A stretch of DNA of 64,000 nucleotides from Bog-159 sp035602155 (GTDB lineage: Bacteria; Acidobacteriota; Terriglobia; Bryobacterales; Bryobacteraceae), in contig DATNMW010000006.1 in NCBI GenBank assembly GCA_035602155.1, forward strand, positions 28,608 to 92,607, in the 5' to 3' direction. Shown here one piece after another: positions 8,534-18,810 of this stretch (within the stretch, counting starts at the first letter, position 1; each line of letters opens with the position of its first letter). The translations under genes were made by a program, and so were the position numbers. Below the pieces are notes generated by a model. The model had not been told where the DNA came from, did no database searches, and worked only from the letters and a program-made list of their open reading frames with translations.

Positions 8534-9364
8534 ATGCCCTTCACCCTCGATTCCAAAGTAGCCCTGATCACCGGCGCGGGCCGCGGCATCGGCCGCGCGA
8601 TCGCCGAGAAGCTTGCCGCAGCAGGCGCCGCCGTGATGATCAACGACCTGGATCCCGGCCCGGCCGCTGAGGCCGAAGCCGCCATTCGCCAATCCGGCCG
8701 AGCCGCCGCGCACCTGGCGGGTGATGTCACCGCGCCCGATTTCCCGCAAGCGCTCGTGGATGCCACCCTCACCACGTTCGGCGGCCTCGACATCGTCGTC
8801 AACAATGCCGGCTACACCTGGGACAACGTCATCCAGAAGACCACCGACGAGCAGTACATGGCGATGCTTGGTATCCATCTGGTGGCTCCCTTCCGCGTGC
8901 TGCGCGCCGCCTCCATGTATCTCCGCGAGGCGGCCAAGCGCGAGGCCGCGGAGGGCCGGCGCGTGATGCGCAAGGTGGTCAATATCACCTCCATCGCGGG
9001 CACGGACGGGAATCCGGGCCAGGCGGGATATTCGTCCGGCAAAGCGGGCGTGATCGGTCTGACGAAGACCATGGCCAAGGAATGGGGCCGCTATAACGTG
9101 AACGTGAACGCCGTCGGTTTCGGGATGATCGAAACCCGCCTGACGCAGCCGCTCACCAGCGCGGGCGCGACTATCGACGTGCAGGGCCGCGCGATACCGG
9201 TGGGCGTGCAGCCCAAGATGCTCGATGCGCTGAAGGCCGTGTGCCCTTTGGGCCGCGCCGGCACGCCAGAGGAAGCCGCGGGAGCCGTGCTGTTCTTCTG
9301 TTCGCCGCTCTCCGACTATGTGACCGCCGAGGTGTTGATCTGCGGCGGCGGGATGCACTTCTGA
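8534..9364 (+). CDS. SDR-family NAD(P)-dependent oxidoreductase (FabG-like)
   Basis: A 276-residue short-chain dehydrogenase. The cofactor motif is ALITGAGRGIGRAIAEKL (residues about 10-27), followed by NNAG, the catalytic Ser in NITSIAG, and YSSGKAG, which supplies the Tyr/Lys pair. It ends with a typical FFCSPLSDYVTAEVLICGGG tail. About 30 residues longer than E. coli FabG because of an insert (MYLREAAKREAAEGRRVMRK). The substrate cannot be read from sequence. It follows the dap genes by 40 bases and overlaps the next gene by one base. Confidence 0.85.
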   Translation: MPFTLDSKVALITGAGRGIGRAIAEKLAAAGAAVMINDLDPGPAAEAEAAIRQSGRAAAHLAGDVTAPDFPQALVDATLTTFGGLDIVVNNAGYTWDNVIQKTTDEQYMAMLGIHLVAPFRVLRAASMYLREAAKREAAEGRRVMRKVVNITSIAGTDGNPGQAGYSSGKAGVIGLTKTMAKEWGRYNVNVNAVGFGMIETRLTQPLTSAGATIDVQGRAIPVGVQPKMLDALKAVCPLGRAGTPEEAAGAVLFFCSPLSDYVTAEVLICGGGMHF

Positions 9365-9741
9365 TGTACCGCTTATTGCTAGCCGACGACGATGTCCAGC
9401 AGCTCGCGATTCGCAAGCTGCTGCTCGAAGCGGCCGGTCACCAAGTTGCCGTCGCGGAGGATGAGCCCGAAGCCCTCCGCCTCCTGGAAGAACTGCGCCC
9501 GGACGTACTGGTGATGGATCTACGCCTGCCGAAGCTGAAGGATGGGCTGAGCCTCATCCGTTACGTGGACGGGCGGCGCCTCGCAGCCAAAATCATCGTG
9601 CTTTCCGGCTGGACGGAAGAGCTTTGCGACCTGCCCGAAGAAAAGATGGTCTGTTGCGTCTTGGGCAAACCGATCCGCAACGAGCACTTGCTCGAAGCCA
9701 TCAATGCGGCAGTGTCTTCGCCCGCTCGTAGTCTTCGGTAA
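9364..9741 (+). CDS. single-domain response regulator
   Basis: A 125-residue CheY-like receiver with no output domain. The acidic pocket is LLADDD, the phospho-acceptor Asp is in VLVMDLRLPK (about residue 55), the switch Ser is in IIVLSGW, and the conserved Lys is in LGKPI. ATG 9364 overlaps the TGA of the SDR gene (TGATG), so it is translated with the metabolic operon. No kinase is adjacent. The 3' end overlaps the convergent gene by 41 bases. Confidence 0.85.
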   Translation: MYRLLLADDDVQQLAIRKLLLEAAGHQVAVAEDEPEALRLLEELRPDVLVMDLRLPKLKDGLSLIRYVDGRRLAAKIIVLSGWTEELCDLPEEKMVCCVLGKPIRNEHLLEAINAAVSSPARSLR

Positions 9742-10336
9742 GCTGCTTCGCGATTTTGTCCGCCACGTCCGAGCTGGCGCCGCGAAACTTGCCGCCCATG
9801 CTTTCCTGCGTGGTGGACCAGATTACGTCGCCGTCCTTGGTCACCAGGCGCACCGCCGCATTGGCCTCGTGCCGCCGTTCCACGGAGCGGCTGGATTCAC
9901 TGTTTCCGGCGCCAAGGCCCATGCTCCTGGTGGCCCGGTCGTCGCTACGCGTGCCGCCGCGCAAAGCGGTGTCTTCTTCCGATTGGCTGCTGCTCGTATT
10001 GCTGTGCACTTCCAAACTATCGCTCGAGGAATGCGTCTCGTTGAAGACCAGATCCTCGCCCGAACCGCGCAGAATAGCGTCGGCCTTTTCCTGATTCTCG
10101 GTGATGGTGAAGAGCTTCGAACCCTGCAAGCCGTTGATGATCATGTCGCGCAGTTGGGCGGCGGTTTCACCGCCTGAGAAGCGATCCACAAACACGCGCC
10201 GCACGGTCAGTAATTGCCGCAGGGGATCCGTCTCCGATGCGGAGGATGACGCACGCGCCGCGGGGGGCGCCGGCGCCGGGACCGGATCGGACGGTCCGAA
10301 TAGCAGCGCCCCAAGTATAAGTGTGAGAGTGTTCAT
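9701..10336 (-). CDS. secreted protein, hypothetical
   Basis: A 211-residue protein with a short N-terminal hydrophobic export signal (MNTLTLILGALLF) and a Pro/Ala/Ser-rich linker. The next segment, VRRVFVDRFSGGETAAQLRDMI and then LFTITENQEKADAILRGSGE, resembles the fold of secreted lipoproteins that sense or assemble envelope factors (CsgG/LpoB-like 'AVFDF' proteins). A low-complexity Ser/Glu region and a C-terminal VRLVTKDGDVIWSTTQES strand set follow. I do not know the function. It is downstream of the next minus-strand gene (3 bases apart), so the two are probably cotranscribed. Confidence 0.6.
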   Translation of the reverse strand: MNTLTLILGALLFGPSDPVPAPAPPAARASSSASETDPLRQLLTVRRVFVDRFSGGETAAQLRDMIINGLQGSKLFTITENQEKADAILRGSGEDLVFNETHSSSDSLEVHSNTSSSQSEEDTALRGGTRSDDRATRSMGLGAGNSESSRSVERRHEANAAVRLVTKDGDVIWSTTQESMGGKFRGASSDVADKIAKQLTEDYERAKTLPH

Positions 10337-10339
10337 GCC

Positions 10340-10819
10340 TCAGCCCCGCCCTCTGCGCGCTTCATCGTCGGTGTACTCTACGCGGCGCCCGGTCTTGCCT
10401 TCCAGTTCAGCCAGCAGGGCACGCAAGTCGCCCTTGTTGACTTGCATGAACAGCACCTGCTGCCGCCCGTTGGCGTCGACATAGCCTACAGTCACAAAAT
10501 GCTTCCGCGACTTGCCGAGCACCACCAGAGGTGAAATCAGAACGGCGGCCAAAATGCGCTGGCCGACGTGCTGCCCGTACTCCAGCGCGTTCACCTTGTC
10601 GTACGGGACATGCAGCGTCAGCGAGTGCGTGACGAATAGCAACTCACGGTCGCCGGTCATATCGACGCGCACGGCGCACCTCGCGGGAAATTCGGAAAGC
10701 GTGGTGCCGGTCAGATACGCGCGCGCGCCGATAGCTTGGGCCGCCGGCAGGGACCCGGTGACCGCCCCGCACGCTGCCAGCATGAATGCGGCACGCGCCC
10801 AATTGGGTATAACGATCAT
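10340..10819 (-). CDS. secreted protein, hypothetical
   Basis: A 159-residue protein with a plausible signal peptide (RAAFMLAACGAVTGSLPAAQA). The body contains VRVDMTGDRELLFVTHSLTLHVPYDKVNALEYGQHVG. A short hydrophobic stretch (ILAAVLISPLVVLG) and a basic/acidic C-terminus follow. The pattern of strands followed by 'KSRKHFVTVGYVDANGRQQ' suggests a membrane-associated PH-like domain, but this is weak. It forms an operon with the secreted protein that ends at 9701. Confidence 0.55.
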   Translation of the reverse strand: MIVIPNWARAAFMLAACGAVTGSLPAAQAIGARAYLTGTTLSEFPARCAVRVDMTGDRELLFVTHSLTLHVPYDKVNALEYGQHVGQRILAAVLISPLVVLGKSRKHFVTVGYVDANGRQQVLFMQVNKGDLRALLAELEGKTGRRVEYTDDEARRGRG

Positions 10820-10873
10820 GAAACAACATAGTGGCGTGAACCGCCGGTTATCTCACGATCTTCGCGATATCCG

Positions 10874-11410
10874 CTATTTCTTCGCCTTAGCGGATGGAGG
10901 CCCGGCCAGCAGGCGGTCGATCTCCAAATACAGGCCGTCGCCCTCGAAGATGTTCCGCGTGTCGAATTCATAGCCGAAGTCGTTGCGAATCATTCCCTGG
11001 CCATCGATCAGGAACAGGTGCGGTACGCCCACCCTGGGGTTCTGGGGGGTGGCCTTCAGAAACGACGCCGAGACTTGGCCGCAATCGAACAGGACCGGCG
11101 AGGTGACCTTATGTTCCGTCACAAAGCGAGCCACCGAGGCTTGGTTGTCCGGAGGAATTGTGATCGACAAGACTGCCACCTTGCCGCCATATTTGGCCTC
11201 CACATTCTCCAGTATCCCCGCCAAGCGCTGACAATGCGGGCACGTGGTTTGGATGATGTCGACGACCACGACCTTGCCGCGGTAATCCTGCAAATCGTGT
11301 TGTTGCGCGTGAAGATCGGGAAGCGAGAAGCCCGGCGCGCGGCGGCCGGACAATTCCCCAGAAGCGAACAGCAGCGCCGCGGAGGCCAGTAAACCGAAAA
11401 AATATCGCAT
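10874..11410 (-). CDS. TlpA/ResA-like thioredoxin-fold protein
   Basis: A 178-residue exported thiol-redox protein. The start at 11410 gives a clean signal sequence (MRYFFGLLASAALLFASG); a longer frame from 11476 lacks one. The AhpC/TSA-type fold begins with RRAPGFSLPDLHAQ. The redox pair is in QTTCPHCQRL (CPHC, as in disulfide isomerases), followed by the cis-Pro segment GVPHLFLIDGQG. Likely role is reduction or isomerisation of periplasmic disulfides, or cytochrome maturation. Confidence 0.8.
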   Translation of the reverse strand: MRYFFGLLASAALLFASGELSGRRAPGFSLPDLHAQQHDLQDYRGKVVVVDIIQTTCPHCQRLAGILENVEAKYGGKVAVLSITIPPDNQASVARFVTEHKVTSPVLFDCGQVSASFLKATPQNPRVGVPHLFLIDGQGMIRNDFGYEFDTRNIFEGDGLYLEIDRLLAGPPSAKAKK

Positions 11411-11589
11411 CAGATCAAACTTAACATTACTCAAAGCGCGCCTGAAAAATGGTAGGCTGGAGCCTGGTATTGCCACTGTCCGTCCGCTAAAAGTCGATTC
11501 GCTGCGAGCTGTCTAATCTAACGTTTGAAGACTGCCTGCGGCGAATCCATTCCAATCGACCCCCAAAATCTTTTTGCAGGAGAACTGGA

Positions 11590-12668
<1,079 letters not shown>

Positions 12669-12672
<4 letters not shown>

Positions 12673-12854
12673 AGTTTCTTCCATTCTTCCACCACGATCT
12701 GGCAGGCGTCCTGGTATAGGATCTTGCCCGGATTCGCGGACCGAAGCACTCGAACCGCAACACCGTGTTCCTTCAGAAGAGAGGCGATCTCCCAGATTTT
12801 CTTGATGGGTTCGCCAGCATCGTCTCGGAATGAGGTGACCGCATCCCGAGGCAA
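12669..12854 (-). CDS. small hypothetical protein
   Basis: A 61-residue frame, overlapping the rsgA stop by 4 bases on the other strand. It reads KIWEIASLLKEHGVAVRVL and then GKILYQDACQIVVEEWKKL, which looks like a folded alpha/beta domain rather than a random frame. The only start is TTG 12854, and a stop lies 7 codons upstream, so it may be a truncated remnant of a slightly longer protein. Function unknown. Confidence 0.38.
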
Positions 12855-12973
12855 GCGACCTGGTATCGGTTGAGGTCAATCGCGGAGAAGCCGCGCTTCG
12901 GCGACGATCCCGGTGAGGGACCGGTGGTGGTCGGCAGCGCTTCCTACGACAGACCGAATAAACATGCGGCTGC

Positions 12974-13420
12974 CTAACTGGTGGGCAGTTGGAGGTCAAG
13001 CGGATTACGCCATTTCAATTGCCGGAACCTTGCAAAGTCGCGATCCGAGGAACAGAGTTCCGCCCCATGCTCGAGGGCGAGCGCGGCGAGGTGCGCATCG
13101 GAAGTCAGATTGCCGCCGGTACCTGCTGGAAGCAGGAGGTCGCGCAATATCCGAGCGTGGCGAGGGCCTGGATGGACCACGGTAACGGATGGCTGTTGGA
13201 GCCAGGAATCCACAATGTCGAAGGCAGCTTTGATCGGTAGTGGCTTGGGGAACAGATTCGGTCTGGTCATGAGACGAAGGAAGGCGAGAAGGACGACCCA
13301 CGAGAGTCCGACTGTCTCCGTGCCGCCAATTGCGGTTTCCCACCACGATTTCGCTTCGGCGTGGAGAGGCGAATCCCGATTGACGGCGTATATGAGGAGG
13401 TTGGCGTCGACCAGGATCAT
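12974..13420 (-). CDS. vapC: VapC-type PIN-domain toxin
   Basis: A 148-residue PIN ribonuclease. Acidic residues expected for the metal site are present: MILVDANLLIYAVN (Asp5), the internal Glu in the AEAKSWWE segment, NLTSDAHLAALALEHG (Asp near 108) and SSDRDFARF (Asp near 125). VapC toxins cut tRNA or rRNA. The start overlaps the antitoxin stop by 4 bases. All active-site residues are intact, unlike the other broken toxins in this window. Confidence 0.86.
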   Translation of the reverse strand: MILVDANLLIYAVNRDSPLHAEAKSWWETAIGGTETVGLSWVVLLAFLRLMTRPNLFPKPLPIKAAFDIVDSWLQQPSVTVVHPGPRHARILRDLLLPAGTGGNLTSDAHLAALALEHGAELCSSDRDFARFRQLKWRNPLDLQLPTS

Positions 13421-13680
13421 TTGCGCAGCGCCACCTTACGGGTGAGTTCTTCGTCCTCCATCGCATCGGCCGTGGACAGGGCTTTGTCCCAGCGGAAATC
13501 GGGAACCAGCCCAAGGCGGAAGGACTTCTGCACAAAGCGCGCCGTGCGCGGTTGTCTTCCCCGCGTCAAGCCGGCCCGAATGGCCTCATTCAACGCCTGC
13601 TTAAAGGAAACCCCGCGTTCGCGGATCGAGTTTTCGAGCATTTTTTCGACGTCCGGATCGAGGGTGACGGTCGTTCTCAC
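13417..13680 (-). CDS. vapB: VapB-type ribbon-helix-helix antitoxin
   Basis: An 87-residue protein. The N-terminus MRTTVTLDPDVEKMLENSIR is a ribbon-helix-helix DNA-binding strand and helix. The FKQALNEAIRAGL helix follows, and then a basic tail that would wrap the toxin (RFVQKSFRLGLVPDFRWDKAL). Upstream of and coupled to vapC (4-base overlap). It probably represses its own promoter just right of 13680, where ATAGCATCAAACGAGATGCTGT contains a small inverted repeat. Confidence 0.82.
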   Translation of the reverse strand: MRTTVTLDPDVEKMLENSIRERGVSFKQALNEAIRAGLTRGRQPRTARFVQKSFRLGLVPDFRWDKALSTADAMEDEELTRKVALRK

Positions 13681-14016
13681 AGCGCTATCATAGCATCAAA
13701 CGAGATGCTGTCACGATGCGCACATCGCCGGATGTCAACGTGCATGGCCGGATCCGCAAATGCTCCGGATGGCGGAGCAAAGTTCACTCGGGCGAGTCTG
13801 CCTCGCGCCGGATTGCCTCCATTTGTGCCAGCAGCACCGCCCGCGACATCGACTCGACGCCCCAGTTCCACAATATGCCGATCTGGGCCAGTCCTCTTCG
13901 ATCAGCCGACGATCATTGCCCGACGATCACCGTCATGTTACCTGGCGCGAAGGCTACTTCGCGCATCGCTCCCCCGGCGATCAGAGCGGAGTATGGGCAA
14001 GGAAATCATTGGTAGG
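13681..14016. other. gene-free gap between vapB and dnaE
   Basis: 336 bases lie between the vapB start and the dnaE stop. Only short frames with no recognisable domain occur on either strand. The right part, directly behind dnaE, has no clear rho-independent terminator. The left end must carry the vapBC promoter. A minus-strand stretch near 13810-13900 (ILWNWGVESMSRAVLLAQME) reads like coding sequence and may be gene debris. Confidence 0.4.
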
Positions 14017-17000
14017 CTATCCGGCCAGAACCTCCACGCAATCCGGTCCGCAAATCTTCTCCAGCGCCGCCTTGAATTCGCGGTCTGGACGCACCTTGGC
14101 AGGCACGTCCAGGATCACGGAGAAATCGCGCGGCTTCTCCAGGCGCAGGCGTACTTGCGACTCGCCGGGCTTAATATGGAAGAGTTCGCGCAACGCCGCC
14201 GGCCTGTCCGCCACGCCATTGCGTCCCAGCCATACACGAATCGAAATCAGCGACGGCAGATTCAAGCGCGCCGTCTCCAGCGGCTGGATCTCCTGCACGG
14301 CAATCTTAGGCGGCGCGTTCTCTTCCGGCAGCACCAGCCCCTTCACCAGCACCGCCTTATCTTCCACGATCTGGGTCACGAGCCGATCATAGCTGGCGGC
14401 GAATACCATGCCGTCGACCGAACCGGTACGGTCCTCGATCTGCAGCGCGGCCCAGGGTTTTTGCTCGCGGTTGCGCTTGCGCTGGATGCCCGTGAGCACG
14501 CCGCACAAGGCCACCTCCGTCCCTTTTTCCAGGCCCTCCAGATTGCCGGTATCGTGCGTGGCCAACTCGCGCACCTTGTCTCCGTAATCGTCGAGCGGGT
14601 GCCCTGTCACGTAGAAACCGATCATCTCCTTTTCGCCTTGCAGCTTCTCGCGGCCGGTCCAATCGGGCACTTGCGGCAGCGGCTTCTCGACAGGTCCCTC
14701 CTCCGGGGTCATATCGCCGAACAACCCGCCCTGGCCGCTCACGCGGTCGCGCCAGACGCGCTGTCCGGCTTCCATGGCGCTTTCGGTGGCGGCGAACAAC
14801 TGCGCGCGGGTGCCCTCCAGTGAGTCCATGGCGCCGGCGCGGATCAGGCTCTCAATCATACGCCGGTTGATGGAAGTCAAATCCACGTGCTCGCAGAATT
14901 CGTAGAGGGAAAGGAAGCGGCCCAGCTTCTCGCGCGCGGCGCGAATGGCTTCCACGGCGTTGGGGCCGAGATTCTTGACCGCGCCAAGCCCGAAGCGGAT
15001 GCCTTTGCCGTTTGGCGCGGTGTCGTCCGGAGTGAAATTCCAATCGCTGGCATTGACATCCGGCTGAAGCACGGTAATGCCCATCTCGCGGCACTCGTTG
15101 ATGTACTTCACCACCTTCGCCGTGTTTCCGGTTTCAGAAGTAAGTAGCGCGGCCATGAAGTCCACCGGATAATGGGCTTTCAGATACGCAGTGACAAAGG
15201 CCAGATAGGCATACGCGGCGGAATGCGACTTATTGAATCCGTAGCCGGCGAATTGTTCCATCAGGTCGAAGATCTTTTCGATCTTCTTCTGCGGGAAGCC
15301 GCGCTCCAGAGCGCCCTTGATGAAGCGCTGCCGCTGCGCGGCCATCTCTTCGGCTTTCTTCTTGCCCATGGCGCGGCGCAGAATATCGGCTTCGCCCAGT
15401 GAGTAGCCTGCCAGGACATTGGAGATCTGCATCACCTGTTCCTGGTAGACAATTACGCCGTAAGTCTCTTCCAGCAGCGCCTTCAACTCCGGCAGATCGT
15501 AAGCCACGGCCTTGCGGCCTTGCTTGCGATCGATGAAGTCGTCCACCATGCCGCCTTGCAAGGGGCCGGGCCGATAGAGCGCGTTCAGCGCAGTGAGATC
15601 CTCGATGCGCGTTGGATGGTAGCGGCGCAGAATGTCCTGCATGCCGGGCGATTCAAATTGAAAGATGCCGCTGGTGAGGGCTTTCGAAAAAATCTCGTAA
15701 GTGGCCGGGTCGTCGAGCGGCAGTTCCTCGGGTACCAGAAGCACCCCGTGCCGCTTGTCGATCAGCTTCAGCGCATCGTCGATGAGCGTGAGGGTGGTCA
15801 GGCCCAGGAAGTCCATCTTCAGAAGCTGCAGCTTCTCCAGGCCGCTCATATCGAACTGCGTGACAATTTCTTCCCTGTTGGTGCGGTACAGCGGGACGAG
15901 TTGCTTCAGCGGTTCGGGCGAGATCACCACCCCGGCGGCGTGCACGGAACAGTTGCGCGCCATACCCTCCAGGCGCAGCGCGACTTGCAGGATCTCGGCC
16001 ACGCGCGGATCTTTACGCTCCAGCTCGCCGAAGCCCGGCTCGGCTTTCATGGCGTCGTCGAGCGTGATGTTCAGGACGTTGGGCACCATCTTGGTGAGAC
16101 GCTCCACGTCGGCGAAACTCATGTCCAGCACGCGTCCCACGTCCTTGATGGCGGCGCGCGCGGCCATGGTGTTGAAGGTGATGATTTGCGCCACCTGCTC
16201 GCGGCCGTATTTCTCGGTGACGTACTGGATCACTTCGCCGCGCCGGTTCATGCAGAAATCGATATCGATATCGGGCAGGCTGATACGCTCGGGATTCAGG
16301 AAGCGCTCGAACAGCAGCCCGTACTGCAGCGGATCGATATCGGTGATGCCCATGGCGTAGCCCACCAGGCTGCCCGCCGCCGAGCCGCGGCCGGGGCCGA
16401 CCGGAATGGATTTCGATCGCGCGAAGCGGATGAAATCCCAGACGATCAGGAAGTAGCCGGAGAACTGCATCTTCTGGATCATCTTGATCTCGCGGTCGAG
16501 ACGCTCGGCGTATTCCGGCAGATCGTGTTTCAGGTGGCCGGCGGCGCGCAGAGCTTCGAGGCGCGTCCTGCGCCTTTCGAAACCCTGGCGCGCGACGAAT
16601 TCGAAGTAGGTATCGGTGGAATGCTCGGCCGGGACTTCAAATTTCGGGAAAGGCTCCTTGATTTTTTCCAGGTCGACGTGGCAGCGCTGCGCGATTTCCC
16701 AGGTGCGGTCGAGCGAATCTTCCAGTTCGCCGAAGAGCTGCATCATTTCGGCGCGCGATTTCAGGTAGAAATCGGGCGTGTTCCAGTGCATGCGCGACGT
16801 GTCGCTCATGGTCTTGCCGGTCTGGATGCAGAGCAGGATTTCGTGCGCGCGGGCGTCGTCGCGGCGCAGATAGTGCGCGTCGTTGGTGGCCACCAGCGGC
16901 AGGCCGGTTTCCGCCGAGAGCCGGTGAACCGCGGGTATTAGGCGCTTGTCCTGTTCCAGGTGGTGGTCCTGAATTTCGAGAAAGAAGTTATTCTTGCCGA

Positions 17001-17496
17001 AGATGTCGGCGTAGGTGTAGGCGGTACGGCGGGCTTCATCGTAGCGGTCGGATAGCAGGATTTCGGGAATATCACCGCGCAGGCAAGCGGACATGCCGAT
17101 CAGGCCTTTGGAGTGCCGCGCAAGCAGGTCCCTGTCGATGCGGGGCTTGTAGTAGAAGCCCTCGAGGAAGCCCGTGGAGACCAGGTTGATGAGGTTGCGA
17201 TAGCCTTCCTGCGTTTCGCAGAGCAGGACCAGGTGATTGTAGCGGTCGGTGTCGCTGCGGGTTTTGTGGCCCTGCTGCGAGACGTAGACCTCGCACCCGA
17301 TGACCGGATGCACGCCTTTGGCCTTGGCGGTGTTGTAGAACTTGACGGCGCCGAACAGGTTGCCGTGGTCGGTCATGGCCACGGCGGGCATCTTCTGCTC
17401 GACCACCGTGTCCATGAGCTGGCCGATTTCGCAGGCTCCATCGAGGAGGGAGTAATCGGTGTGGCAGTGCAGATGGACGAACGGATTTTCCGGCAT
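14017..17496 (-). CDS. dnaE: DNA polymerase III alpha subunit
   Basis: An 1159-residue replicative polymerase. The N-terminal PHP domain starts HLHCHTDYSLLDGA. The polymerase domain has VGPGRGSAAGSLVGYAMG and the catalytic acidic run LPDIDIDFCMNRRGEVIQYV. Helix-hairpin-helix and OB-fold segments follow (EKEMIGFYVTGHPLDDY, then VALCGVLTGIQRKRNREQKPWA). Length and order match DnaE1 of the main replisome, not the shorter error-prone DnaE2. The 110 bases upstream separate it from an IS630 element that could have affected its promoter. Confidence 0.95.
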   Translation of the reverse strand: MPENPFVHLHCHTDYSLLDGACEIGQLMDTVVEQKMPAVAMTDHGNLFGAVKFYNTAKAKGVHPVIGCEVYVSQQGHKTRSDTDRYNHLVLLCETQEGYRNLINLVSTGFLEGFYYKPRIDRDLLARHSKGLIGMSACLRGDIPEILLSDRYDEARRTAYTYADIFGKNNFFLEIQDHHLEQDKRLIPAVHRLSAETGLPLVATNDAHYLRRDDARAHEILLCIQTGKTMSDTSRMHWNTPDFYLKSRAEMMQLFGELEDSLDRTWEIAQRCHVDLEKIKEPFPKFEVPAEHSTDTYFEFVARQGFERRRTRLEALRAAGHLKHDLPEYAERLDREIKMIQKMQFSGYFLIVWDFIRFARSKSIPVGPGRGSAAGSLVGYAMGITDIDPLQYGLLFERFLNPERISLPDIDIDFCMNRRGEVIQYVTEKYGREQVAQIITFNTMAARAAIKDVGRVLDMSFADVERLTKMVPNVLNITLDDAMKAEPGFGELERKDPRVAEILQVALRLEGMARNCSVHAAGVVISPEPLKQLVPLYRTNREEIVTQFDMSGLEKLQLLKMDFLGLTTLTLIDDALKLIDKRHGVLLVPEELPLDDPATYEIFSKALTSGIFQFESPGMQDILRRYHPTRIEDLTALNALYRPGPLQGGMVDDFIDRKQGRKAVAYDLPELKALLEETYGVIVYQEQVMQISNVLAGYSLGEADILRRAMGKKKAEEMAAQRQRFIKGALERGFPQKKIEKIFDLMEQFAGYGFNKSHSAAYAYLAFVTAYLKAHYPVDFMAALLTSETGNTAKVVKYINECREMGITVLQPDVNASDWNFTPDDTAPNGKGIRFGLGAVKNLGPNAVEAIRAAREKLGRFLSLYEFCEHVDLTSINRRMIESLIRAGAMDSLEGTRAQLFAATESAMEAGQRVWRDRVSGQGGLFGDMTPEEGPVEKPLPQVPDWTGREKLQGEKEMIGFYVTGHPLDDYGDKVRELATHDTGNLEGLEKGTEVALCGVLTGIQRKRNREQKPWAALQIEDRTGSVDGMVFAASYDRLVTQIVEDKAVLVKGLVLPEENAPPKIAVQEIQPLETARLNLPSLISIRVWLGRNGVADRPAALRELFHIKPGESQVRLRLEKPRDFSVILDVPAKVRPDREFKAALEKICGPDCVEVLAG

Positions 17497-17613
17497 GGCC
17501 TTCCTTTAAATTAAACGGCTATCGGGTTCTGTGGGGAGGTGCTTCTATTTTAGCGCGGGTTTGGCGAATCTTGCTGACCGGCGTGTGGGGGTGTTTTCTG
17601 GCCTCTAGTATAT

Positions 17614-18807
17614 CGTTTCAGTAAAACATATCCATACAATCACGCCACTTCTCAGGAGGCCTCCAGCAGTTCGAAAGCCTTCCAGCGATGAACTACCGGC
17701 ATCTCGTTGATTTCGGCAATCCCCAGCAGAATGCGTTCTTTCAGTTCCGCTCTGGATTGCACCCGGATCTGCCGCAGGAAAGTCCGCGTCATTTTGCCAA
17801 ACAGGGTCTCCACGATGTTCAGCCAGGAGCCGTGCGTGGGAGTCAGCACGTACTTGAACCGGTTGGGGCGCGTCGCCAAGTAGGTCCGCATCTCTTTGGA
17901 AATGTGCGAGGAGTGGTTGTCCAGGATCAGCCGCATCGTGCACTCCGGCGGGTAGCGGGCATCCAAATCCCTGAGCAGTGCGATGAACTCCACGCTCGGG
18001 TGCCGCTCCTCGACGCGTGCGGTGATATGCCCGTCGTGCAGGTCCAAACCTGCCAGAATCGACCAGCTACCATAGCGGATGTACTCATGATCGCGGGCCA
18101 CCGTGGGATATTTACCGGCCACCGGCGGCAGGTCCGGAGCGGTGTTGCCAATGGCCTGTACGCCAGGTTTTTCGTCCACCGAAACCGTTATCACCAAAGG
18201 CTGCGGAGCACCTTTCTGCGCGGCCTCGTTTTGCAGCGCGACCCGTTGATACACCAGCAACACCTCTTGCATTTTAGACAGGAAGCGCGGATCGCGGCGC
18301 TCCAGGTAATACTGGACTTTGTGGGGATGCGGCGGTTGCGCATCCAGGATGCGCTGTACCGTGGCTTTAGCCGCCTTATCCAGGGCCGGGTACCCGGCTT
18401 GCACCGCGTGCCCGCGCACATGCCGCGCGAGTGCCGAGCGTGTCCACAACTCTGCGGCATACCCAAGTTCCTTGGGCTTGCAACACGCTAAATGGACCAC
18501 CCAGGCCTTGGCATCATCGGTAATGACCGCCTCTCGTGGCTGATGCGACGTGTCCTTCATGCCGGCCTGGACCCCCATCTGCAGGGCCTTATCAACCCAC
18601 AGTCTGGCTTACGGTCTCGCCGGCATGATATCGCCACAAGACTTGCGCGCGCTGGACGTCGCGGAAAGCCGCGCTTTTGGATTGGCGGAGCCGATCGAGA
18701 TGTTTTTTCTCCTCGTCGGTGAGAACGAGCTTCGGGCGCCGGGATGCTCGTGCCATGGACCCCGCATAGCACAAAACAAAGTCTTATGGATATGTTTTAC
18801 TGAAACG
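17614..18807 (-). mobile_element. IS630-family insertion sequence, defective
   Basis: The element is 1194 bp and is bounded by exact 23-bp inverted repeats at 17614-17636 and 18785-18807 (outer end CGTTTCAGTAAAACATATCC). TA dinucleotides flank both ends, as expected for IS630/Tc1-mariner insertion at TA. It carries one transposase gene on the minus strand, which is broken. Perfect terminal repeats mean it could still be mobilised in trans, and suggest recent arrival. Confidence 0.92.
17652..18756 (-). pseudogene. IS630 transposase, internal deletion and frameshift
   Basis: The start at 18756 reads MARASRRPKLVLTDEEKKHL and then HAGETVSQTVG and stops. The next frame resumes at once with VDKALQMGVQAGMKDTSHQ. 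Family members have about 14-17 more residues here (the helix-turn-helix 'IAR.L......V..W/C'), so a short out-of-frame deletion removed the DNA-binding helix near 18590-18605. The DDE catalytic core is intact: VDEKPG, LDNHSSHISKEMRTYL and HGSWLNIVETLFGKMTR. The element therefore cannot make a normal transposase by itself. Confidence 0.85.
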
Positions 18808-18810
18808 TAA

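Noticed and set aside
15520..16941. 473-residue frame antisense to dnaE
   Set aside because: Shadow of dnaE; no start-site signals and no recognisable domain.
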